NCBI GenBank assembly: GCA_904420045.1
Contig: CAJFTY010000028.1
Span: 24,915-88,914 of the forward strand
DNA from: Candidatus Metaruminococcus caecorum
GTDB lineage: Bacteria > Bacillota > Clostridia > Oscillospirales > Ruminococcaceae
DNA length: 64,000 bases
Direction of reading: 5' to 3'
Of this stretch, positions 58,040-64,000 are shown piece by piece; within the stretch, counting starts at the first letter, position 1; the number at the start of each line of letters is the position of its first letter. The notes under the pieces are model-generated. The model had not been told where the DNA came from, did not search any database, and saw only the letters and a list, made by a program, of their open reading frames with translations. A program made the translations under genes and the position numbers.

Positions 58040-58384
58040 TCAGTTGCCTCCCCTCAGCCCGTTTTCCCACAGCAGCCCGCAGGCAGTGAACATCCGGTGC
58101 CCGGTGGTCATCAAAACAATCTCCCGCTGGTTCGCCAGGTCGATCATGGCCTGGTCCGGCTGTTTACCCCGGACGAACACGATGCACAGCATATCCATCA
58201 TATCCGCCGTGCGGATCACCTGTGGGTTGACAAGGCCCGTCAGCAGAATCGACTGGTCCTTGACAAACGCCAGCACATCGCTCATCATATCCGAGCCGCA
58301 GGCGGTGTGGATCTCCTTGTCCAGATGCTCCTGGCCGCAGACTACCTGGCAGTCTAAAATCTCCTGGGCGTTTCGTATGGTCAT
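58040..58384 (-). CDS. DRTGG-domain protein, copy 1
   Basis: A 114-aa DRTGG-type protein and first gene of the leftward operon. Visible segments are EILDCQVVCGQEHLDKEI, the AFVKDQSILLTGLVNPQVIRTADMMDMLCIVFVRGKQPD core and a C-terminal CGLLWENGL. The start is ATG 58384 behind GGAAGG; the longer track ORF runs through the promoter. It is paralogous to the gene at 55889-56227. It may bind a nucleotide. Confidence 0.84.
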   Translation of the reverse strand: MTIRNAQEILDCQVVCGQEHLDKEIHTACGSDMMSDVLAFVKDQSILLTGLVNPQVIRTADMMDMLCIVFVRGKQPDQAMIDLANQREIVLMTTGHRMFTACGLLWENGLRGGN

Positions 58385-58505
58385 AAACGTTTCTTCCTTC
58401 CTTTCCGGATGATTGGCAGTCGGTTTCCCGCCGGGACAGGCGCGCCCTTTTTTGTATTTGCCCCTGGCTTCCTTCATATATTTTATCATATGAACCATCA
58501 TCATT

Positions 58506-58534
58506 ATTATATATGTTGTATATGGGAATAGCAA
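58506..58534 (-). promoter_or_regulatory. Promoter of the hydrogenase-like sensor operon
   Basis: Minus strand TTGCTA (58529-58534), 17 bp, perfect TATAAT (58506-58511). The leader before ATG 58384 is about 115 nt. Confidence 0.7.
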
Positions 58535-58609
58535 CTTCAGGCAAGAAACTCTTTTTATTTCTGTCAAAAGTAGACAAAAAAAACACCAATATTTATTCAC
58601 TGTCCTATC

Positions 58610-58638
58610 TGGATTTTGTCACGGCGCAATGTTATAAT
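58610..58638 (+). promoter_or_regulatory. Extended -10 promoter of the hnd operon
   Basis: TGGATT (58610-58615), 17 bp, TG-t-TATAAT (58630-58638), an extended -10. The 110-nt leader holds inverted repeats ATGTAC-N10-GTACAT (58679-58700) and TCAC-N5-GTGA (58700-58712) that could be redox-regulator sites; this is speculative. Confidence 0.65.
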
Positions 58639-58754
58639 TTAATAAATGTGCGGCTTGGCACCCTGTCGTACTTTTTTCATGTACTACACCTTTTGTACAT
58701 CACCGATTGTGACCGATGTCCTGCACTTTAATAGTTTAAGGAGGCTTCTTTCGT

Positions 58755-59252
58755 ATGGCAAACAAAAAATGCGCAATTCCTTTTACGGGCACGCCCGAAC
58801 AGGAAAAGGAACTGATGCGCGTCATCCATGAGCACAAGGAAGAAAAAGGCGCGTTGATGCCCATTCTTCAGCAGGCCCAGGAAATTTACGGCTATCTGCC
58901 GGAGGAGGTTTTGGAAAAAATCTCCGGCGAAACCGGGATTCCCATGGCTGAAATTTACGGTGTTGTGACCTTTTACTCCCAGTTCTCTTTAAATCCCAAG
59001 GGAAAATACAAAATTTCCGTATGTCTTGGCACCGCCTGCTACGTCAAAGGGTCTGGCGCGGTGTACAACCGCCTGGAGCAAAAGCTTGGCATCAAGGGCG
59101 GCGAATGTACCCCGGACGGGAAGTTCTCCCTGGAAGCCTGCCGCTGCATCGGCGCGTGCGGACTGGCTCCTGTTATCACGGTAAACGACGATGTTTACGG
59201 CCGCCTGGAAGCCGATGAAATCGACGACATCCTGGCGAAATACGCGGAATAG
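58755..59252 (+). CDS. hndA: NuoE-like [2Fe-2S] subunit of NAD(P)-linked hydrogenase (HndA)
   Basis: A 165-aa thioredoxin-like ferredoxin subunit. The N-terminal helical part (HEHKEEKGALMPILQQAQEIYGYLPEEVLEKIS) is followed by a [2Fe-2S] site with cysteines in CLGTACYVKG and CRCIGACG. Equivalent to NuoE / HndA / HydC, it relays electrons between NAD(P)H and the other clusters. AAGGAGG precedes the ATG. First gene of the hnd operon. Confidence 0.93.
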   Translation: MANKKCAIPFTGTPEQEKELMRVIHEHKEEKGALMPILQQAQEIYGYLPEEVLEKISGETGIPMAEIYGVVTFYSQFSLNPKGKYKISVCLGTACYVKGSGAVYNRLEQKLGIKGGECTPDGKFSLEACRCIGACGLAPVITVNDDVYGRLEADEIDDILAKYAE

Positions 59253-59255
59253 GCC

Positions 59256-59804
59256 ATGCAGGAACTGTCGCTCAACGTCCTGGACATCGTGCAGAACTCC
59301 ATCAAGGCGGGCGCCTCTCTGGTCGGGATTACCCTGGACCGCTCCCGGCGGGATCAGACTATGTCCATTGAGATCAGCGACGACGGCTGCGGCATGGATG
59401 AAGCGCAGGTCGCCCATGTAATGGACCCATTCTATACCACGCGGACCACCCGCAAAGTGGGCCTTGGAGTTCCCTTTTTTAAAATGACGGCGGAAATGAC
59501 CGGTGGAAGCTTTTCCATCCGCTCACAGCCCGGCAAAGGAACGACCGTGCGGGCTTTTTATCACACCGACCATATCGACATGCTACCGGTGGGCGATATG
59601 ACCGCCACCATCACCACCCTGATTTCAGTCAACCCGGATTTGGAATTTGTCTATACAAGCCGAGTGGACGGCCGGGAATTTGTCTTGGACACCCGGGAGA
59701 TCAAAGCGGTTTTAGAGGGCGTTCCCATTCATTCAAACGAAGTTCTGCTGTTTATCAAGGATTTTATAAGCGAACATCAACAAGCAATCGATCAACCGGA
59801 ATAA
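59256..59804 (+). CDS. GHKL-type ATP-binding protein within the hnd operon
   Basis: A 182-aa HATPase like the kinase half of a histidine kinase, without sensor or His domain. The N-box is VLDIVQNSIKAGAS, the G1 box DDGCGMD and the G2 box RKVGLGVPFFKMTAEMTGGSF. It starts three bases after the hndA stop, with no good ribosome binding site, so it is coupled to hndA. Its role is unknown. Placement between hndA and hndB suggests regulation of hydrogenase synthesis or activity. Confidence 0.85.
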   Translation: MQELSLNVLDIVQNSIKAGASLVGITLDRSRRDQTMSIEISDDGCGMDEAQVAHVMDPFYTTRTTRKVGLGVPFFKMTAEMTGGSFSIRSQPGKGTTVRAFYHTDHIDMLPVGDMTATITTLISVNPDLEFVYTSRVDGREFVLDTREIKAVLEGVPIHSNEVLLFIKDFISEHQQAIDQPE

Positions 59805-59880
59805 AGCGGTATCAAATCTGGCTTGCACATAAACGGCCCACGGGCTGCGCGCAGGCCGTTCGAAAGGAAGGAACACTTGT

Positions 59881-60252
59881 ATGAAAAGTCTGGAAGAGCT
59901 CAAGGCGATCCGGGATAAAGTCAAACACAGCGTCAATGTCCGGGAAGAGGACGGAGACGCGATCCGCGTGGTCGTGGGCATGGCCACCTGCGGGATCGCT
60001 GCCGGCGCGCGGCCCGTTTTAAACGCCTTCACCGAGGAAGTGGCAAAGCGGGAACTGCAAAACGTCTCGATCACCCAGACTGGCTGCATCGGCATCTGCC
60101 AGTATGAGCCTGTGGTGGAGATTTTCACCCCCGACGGACAAAAAACCACCTATGTCAAAATGACTGCGGAAAAGGTTGCCCGGGTGGTTGCCGACCACAT
60201 TGTCAACGGCAACGTTGTGACCGAGTACACCATCGGCGCCAACACAAAGTAA
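59881..60252 (+). CDS. hndB: [2Fe-2S] ferredoxin-like subunit HndB
   Basis: A 123-aa thioredoxin-like ferredoxin. Cysteines are found in VGMATCGIAAGA and in TGCIGICQYEP, as in HndB and the N-terminal domain of NuoF-like subunits. It carries electrons within the hydrogenase complex. GGAAGGA is upstream of the ATG. It lies 13 bp before hndC. Confidence 0.9.
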   Translation: MKSLEELKAIRDKVKHSVNVREEDGDAIRVVVGMATCGIAAGARPVLNAFTEEVAKRELQNVSITQTGCIGICQYEPVVEIFTPDGQKTTYVKMTAEKVARVVADHIVNGNVVTEYTIGANTK

Positions 60253-60265
60253 GGAGGATTTTTGC

Positions 60266-62053
60266 ATGTATCGTTCTCACGTACTTGTCTGTGGTGGTAC
60301 CGGATGTACCTCCTCGGGCAGTCAGCAGATCATCAACGTCTTGGAAGAGGAAATCAGCAAGCAGGGCCTGGATCAGGAAGTCAAGGTCATCAAGACCGGC
60401 TGTTTCGGCCTGTGCGCGTTGGGCCCTATTATGATCGTCTATCCCGAGGGGAGCTTTTACTCCCGGGTCAAACCCGACGACATCCCGGAAATTGTGTCCG
60501 AGCATCTGTTAAAAGGCCGGATTGTCAAGCGGCTGCTCTACTCTGAGACCGTCACCGATGACGGCGTCAAATCCCTCAACGACACCACCTTTTATAAAAA
60601 ACAGCACCGGGTGGCCCTGCGCAATTGCGGCGTTATCAACCCGGAGAACATCGAAGAGTACATAGCGTTCGACGGCTATGAGGCGCTGGGCAAGGTGCTG
60701 ACCGAATATACCCCCGAGCAGGTCATCCAGGTCATTAAGGATTCCGGTCTGCGGGGCCGGGGCGGCGGCGGATTCTCCACCGGCCTTAAATGGAGCCTGG
60801 CCCGCATGAACGACGCGGATCAAAAATACGTCTGCTGCAACGCCGACGAGGGCGACCCGGGCGCGTTTATGGACCGCTCCATCCTGGAGGGCGACCCCCA
60901 CGCCGTGCTGGAGGCCATGGCCATCGCCGGTTACGCCATCGGCGCGACCCAGGGCTACATCTACGTCCGGGCGGAGTATCCCATCGCGGTCAAACGGCTG
61001 GAGATCGCCATCGCCCAGGCCCGGGAGTACGGCCTGCTGGGTAAAAACATCTTTGACTCCGGCTTTGACTTTGACATCGGCCTGCGCCTGGGCGCCGGCG
61101 CGTTTGTCTGCGGCGAGGAAACCGCGCTGATGACCTCCATTGAAGGCCACCGGGGCGAGCCCCGTCCCCGTCCTCCCTTCCCTGCCCAGAAGGGCCTGTG
61201 GCAGAAACCCACCATTTTAAACAATGTGGAAACCTATGCCAACATCCCCCAGATCATCCTGAAAGGCGCGGACTGGTTTGCCTCGATGGGCACCGAAAAG
61301 TCCAAGGGCACCAAGGTGTTCGCCCTGGGCGGAAAAATCCACAACACCGGCCTGGTGGAGGTCCCCATGGGCACCACCCTGCGGGAGATCGTGGAAGAAA
61401 TCGGCGGCGGCATCCCCGACGGCAAGAAGTTTAAAGCCGCCCAGACCGGAGGCCCCTCCGGCGGATGCATCCCCGCGGAGCATTTTGACATTCCCATCGA
61501 CTACGACAACCTGATCTCCATCGGCTCGATGATGGGCTCTGGTGGTCTGATCGTCATGGATGAAGACACCTGTATGGTGGATATCGCCAAGTTCTTCCTG
61601 GAGTTCACCGTGGATGAAAGCTGCGGCAAGTGCACCCCCTGCCGGGTGGGCACCAAGCGGATGCTGGAGCTTCTCACCAAGATCACCCACGGCAACGCCA
61701 CCATGGAGGATCTGGACAAACTGGAAGAGCTGTGCTACCACATCAAGCAGAACTCCCTGTGCGGACTGGGCCAGACCGCTCCCAATCCGGTGCTGTCCAC
61801 CCTGAAATACTTCCGAGACGAATACATCGCCCACGTGGTGGATAAAAAATGTCCCGCCGGGGTCTGTAAAGCGCTCCTCAGCTATGAAATCGATGAAGAC
61901 AAATGCAAAGGCTGTACTCTGTGTGCCCGGGTTTGCCCGGTGGGCGCAATCACAGGGGACGTGAAAAACCCGCACCACATCGATAAGACCAAATGTATCA
62001 AGTGCGGCGCCTGCATGGAAAAATGCCGCTTCGGCGCAATTGAGAAGAAATAA
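60266..62053 (+). CDS. hndC: NuoF-like FMN/NAD(P)-binding subunit HndC
   Basis: The 595-aa subunit oxidises or reduces NAD(P)(H) through FMN. An N-terminal [2Fe-2S] domain (VCGGTGCTSSGS, CFGLCALGP) precedes the NADH-binding GRGGGGFSTGLKW and the FMN-binding NADEGDPGAFMDR. The [4Fe-4S] site is ESCGKCTPCRVGT. Two C-terminal ferredoxin clusters (CKGCTLCARVCP, CIKCGACMEKCR) end the protein. It is the core of NAD-linked, often electron-bifurcating, hydrogenases. AGGAGG lies nine bases upstream. Confidence 0.95.
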   Translation: MYRSHVLVCGGTGCTSSGSQQIINVLEEEISKQGLDQEVKVIKTGCFGLCALGPIMIVYPEGSFYSRVKPDDIPEIVSEHLLKGRIVKRLLYSETVTDDGVKSLNDTTFYKKQHRVALRNCGVINPENIEEYIAFDGYEALGKVLTEYTPEQVIQVIKDSGLRGRGGGGFSTGLKWSLARMNDADQKYVCCNADEGDPGAFMDRSILEGDPHAVLEAMAIAGYAIGATQGYIYVRAEYPIAVKRLEIAIAQAREYGLLGKNIFDSGFDFDIGLRLGAGAFVCGEETALMTSIEGHRGEPRPRPPFPAQKGLWQKPTILNNVETYANIPQIILKGADWFASMGTEKSKGTKVFALGGKIHNTGLVEVPMGTTLREIVEEIGGGIPDGKKFKAAQTGGPSGGCIPAEHFDIPIDYDNLISIGSMMGSGGLIVMDEDTCMVDIAKFFLEFTVDESCGKCTPCRVGTKRMLELLTKITHGNATMEDLDKLEELCYHIKQNSLCGLGQTAPNPVLSTLKYFRDEYIAHVVDKKCPAGVCKALLSYEIDEDKCKGCTLCARVCPVGAITGDVKNPHHIDKTKCIKCGACMEKCRFGAIEKK

Positions 62054-62070
62054 GAAGAGGAGTGTACCGA

Positions 62071-63813
62071 ATGGAAACTGTAAACATCAAAATCAATGGT
62101 ATGCCCCTGACTGTGCCTAAAAATTATACGATTTTAGAAGCGGCACGTTCAGCCGGCATTGATATTCCCACCCTGTGCTACCTCAAGGAGATCAACGAGA
62201 TCGGCGCCTGCCGCATCTGCGTGGTGGAAGTCAAAGGGGCCAGAAGCCTGGTGACCGCCTGCGTTTACCCGGTCAACGAGGGGATGGAAGTGTTCACCAA
62301 CACCCCCGCAGTGCTCAAATCCCGCAAGCTCACGCTGGAGCTCATCCTCTCCACCCATGAGCGCAAATGTCTGTCCTGCGTGCGCTCGGGCAGCTGCGAG
62401 CTGCAAAAGCTCTGCTACGAGTATCAGGTGGATGACGAAACCTACTTCGAGGGTGAAAAACACCACTATGAAATCGACGACTCGGCGCTGCACATGTACC
62501 GGGACAACAACAAATGTATCCTCTGCCGCCGCTGCGTAGCCGCCTGCTCCAAGCTGCAGGGCATCGGCGTGATCGACGCCAACGAGCGGGGCTTTAACAC
62601 CCACATCGGCTGCGCGTTCGAAAAAGACCTGGCGGACACCAGCTGCGTGTCCTGCGGCCAGTGCATTGTGGCCTGCCCCACCGGCGCGTTGTCTGAAAAG
62701 GACGACACCCAGCCGGTTTGGGACGCCCTCCACGATCCCAGCAAGCACGTGGTGGTCCACACCGCACCCTCCATCCGCGCCACCTTGGGTGAGGCTTTCG
62801 GAAACCCCGTTGGCACCAACGTCAAGGGAAAAATGGTGGCTGCGCTGCGCCGCCTGGGCTTTGACAAGGTGTTTGACACCGATTTCGGTGCGGATCTGAC
62901 CATCATGGAGGAAGCCAACGAATTCATCGAGCGGGTGCAAAACGGCGGAAAGCTTCCCATGATTACCTCCTGCTCCCCCGGATGGGTCAAATTCTGCGAA
63001 CATTATTACCCGGATCTGCTGGACAACATGTCCTCCTGCAAATCCCCCCAGCAGATGTCCGGCGCGATTATCAAAACCTACTACGCCCAGAAGATGGGGA
63101 TTGACCCCAAGGATATCTTCTGCGTGAGCATCATGCCCTGCACCGCGAAAAAATTCGAAGTGCAGCGGGATTTCCAGGACGCGGCGGGCGTGCCCGACGT
63201 GGACGTAGCCCTGACCACCCGGGAGCTTGCCCGGATGATCAATCGGGCGGGGATCCTGTTTAACGAGCTCCCCGACGAGGAGTTCGATTCTCCTCTGGGC
63301 GATTCCACCGGCGCCGCGGCGATCTTTGGAGCCACCGGCGGCGTGATGGAAGCCGCTTTGCGTACGGCGGTGGAAACCCTCACCGGCAAGGAGCTGGAAA
63401 AGCCCGACTTTATGGAAGTCCGGGGTACTGCGGACATCAAAGAGGCCACTTATAACGTGGCCGGCATGGATGTCAACGTGGCGGTGGTTTCGGGACTTGC
63501 CAACGCCAGAAAGCTGCTGGATGACGTAAAGGCTGGTAAAAAGAATTACCACTTCATCGAAGTGATGGCCTGCCCCGGCGGATGCGTCAACGGCGGCGGA
63601 CAGCCCACTCAGCCCGCCTCGGTTCGCAACTTTGTGGACCTAAAGGCAAAGCGCGCGGCCGCACTGTATGAGGAGGATAAAGATCTTCCTCTGCGTAAAT
63701 CCCATGAGAGCCCGGTCATCAAAACGTTATATGACGAATTCCTGGAAAAACCCGGAAGCCACAAGGCCCACGAGATTCTCCATACCAAATACGTGGCGCG
63801 CAGCATTTATTAA
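62071..63813 (+). CDS. hndD: [FeFe] hydrogenase catalytic subunit HndD/HydA
   Basis: The 580-aa H2-activating subunit. The N-terminus has a [2Fe-2S] domain (CYLKEINEIGACRICVVEV...C), a His-Cys3 cluster (HERKCLSCVRSGSCELQKLC) and two [4Fe-4S] clusters (CILCRRCVAAC, CVSCGQCIVACP). The H-cluster motifs are all standard: TSCSPGW, MPCTAKK and EVMACPGGCVNGGGQP. It ends with the small-subunit-like region. The start is ATG 62071 with GAGGAG eight bases upstream; the track GTG at 62062 overlaps that site. Last gene of the operon. It is probably ferredoxin- and NAD(P)-linked. Confidence 0.96.
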   Translation: METVNIKINGMPLTVPKNYTILEAARSAGIDIPTLCYLKEINEIGACRICVVEVKGARSLVTACVYPVNEGMEVFTNTPAVLKSRKLTLELILSTHERKCLSCVRSGSCELQKLCYEYQVDDETYFEGEKHHYEIDDSALHMYRDNNKCILCRRCVAACSKLQGIGVIDANERGFNTHIGCAFEKDLADTSCVSCGQCIVACPTGALSEKDDTQPVWDALHDPSKHVVVHTAPSIRATLGEAFGNPVGTNVKGKMVAALRRLGFDKVFDTDFGADLTIMEEANEFIERVQNGGKLPMITSCSPGWVKFCEHYYPDLLDNMSSCKSPQQMSGAIIKTYYAQKMGIDPKDIFCVSIMPCTAKKFEVQRDFQDAAGVPDVDVALTTRELARMINRAGILFNELPDEEFDSPLGDSTGAAAIFGATGGVMEAALRTAVETLTGKELEKPDFMEVRGTADIKEATYNVAGMDVNVAVVSGLANARKLLDDVKAGKKNYHFIEVMACPGGCVNGGGQPTQPASVRNFVDLKAKRAAALYEEDKDLPLRKSHESPVIKTLYDEFLEKPGSHKAHEILHTKYVARSIY

Positions 63814-63819
63814 ACAACA

Positions 63820-63859
63820 AAAACAATCGGCCCGTCCATCGGACGGGCCGATTGTTTTT
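63820..63859 (+). terminator. hnd operon terminator
   Basis: 18-bp perfect stem AAAACAATCGGCCCGTCC / GGACGGGCCGATTGTTTT with an ATC loop, followed by T. Six bases past the hndD stop. Confidence 0.93.
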
Positions 63860-64000
63860 GTGCAGAAGCTTCTCCAATGCCACAAGTAAAAAACAGATTT
63901 ACCCGGCCCAGCTTCCTGGATTTCATTTAAAAAAGCCCTGTCCAGAATGCGGCATAGACTTAGCGGAGAATTAGAAGTGCGGTGAGCCGCATTCCGAAAA
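63860..64000. other. Right-end tail without a recognisable gene
   Basis: 140 bp beyond the hnd terminator. I see no start codon with a ribosome binding site and no recognisable motif. It may be the beginning of an intergenic region cut by the window edge. Confidence 0.4.

Noticed and set aside
58513-58731. 72-aa ORF upstream of hndA
   Set aside because: It overlaps both divergent promoters and has no ribosome binding site.
62149-63552. 467-aa ORF antisense to hndD
   Set aside because: It mirrors the GC-rich codon pattern of hndD, has no ribosome binding site or recognisable domain, and hndD is certain.

Overview
The window looks like a chromosomal segment of an endospore-forming, anaerobic Clostridia, most likely from the Oscillospiraceae/Ruminococcaceae side of the class. 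The reasons are a tricistronic gerA/gerB/gerC germination operon, an NAD-linked multi-subunit [FeFe]-hydrogenase operon, FAD-dependent thymidylate synthase ThyX, many AGGAGG ribosome binding sites, a GC-rich coding bias with long antisense shadow ORFs, and the Firmicutes order ffs-dnaX-ybaB-recR. The organism call is an inference from gene content; there is no rRNA in the window. Genes are dense, and most ORF-track lines are antisense or out-of-frame shadows.

Layout. 1-6.5 kb, minus strand: a trio of DUF6320 protein (cut by the edge), acetyltransferase-like protein and alpha/beta hydrolase; an ABC exporter; mutY; a small membrane protein. 6.6-12.4 kb, plus strand: CorA transporter, SRP RNA (ffs), dnaX, ybaB, recR, smpB, an esterase and tmRNA (ssrA, tag ANKNTNANLAYAA). 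12.4-14 kb: an AT-richer accessory patch with two paralogous 73-aa XRE regulators, palindromes and a 59-aa ORF. 14-20.5 kb: MATE pump, a second HSL-type esterase, a 50-aa ORF, a two-gene ABC-2 exporter and an iron alcohol dehydrogenase behind a 19-bp-spacer MerR-type promoter. 20.5-25.5 kb: intracellular sugar-use genes (GH36 alpha-galactosidase, PfkB sugar kinase, GH32 beta-fructosidase), suited to raffinose/sucrose-type oligosaccharides. 25.6-32.6 kb: S1-domain protein, unknown protein, DUF951 with an apparent ACG start, prfA, a pair of structured repeats, tsaC/sua5, coaE, a lytic transglycosylase and an M18 aminopeptidase.

32.6-47 kb, minus strand: YfhO, U32 protein, mltG, folate cyclo-ligase, DJ-1/PfpI, GNAT, DUF2156, tmk, thyX, a 16-cysteine protein with a sporulation-sigma-like promoter, pcrA and a Tam-like methyltransferase. 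47-55 kb: XRE regulator, gerC-gerB-gerA, divergent DUF421/DUF4363 pair, nrdR, murC. 55.2-63.8 kb: two divergent operons. Leftward runs DRTGG protein, RsbW-like ATPase, a [FeFe]-hydrogenase-like iron-sulfur protein, a second DRTGG protein and a PHP phosphoesterase. Rightward runs hndA, a HATPase, hndB, hndC and hndD. Together these suggest NAD(P)/ferredoxin-linked H2 metabolism beside a candidate redox or H2-sensing module.

Most noteworthy: two tandem ~85-bp elements after prfA share one four-stem architecture while their stem sequences differ in a compensatory way (28581-28774). Also notable are the putative hydrogenase-like sensor operon, the ACG start of DUF951, the MerR-type promoter with no regulator beside it, and the palindrome-rich XRE loci.
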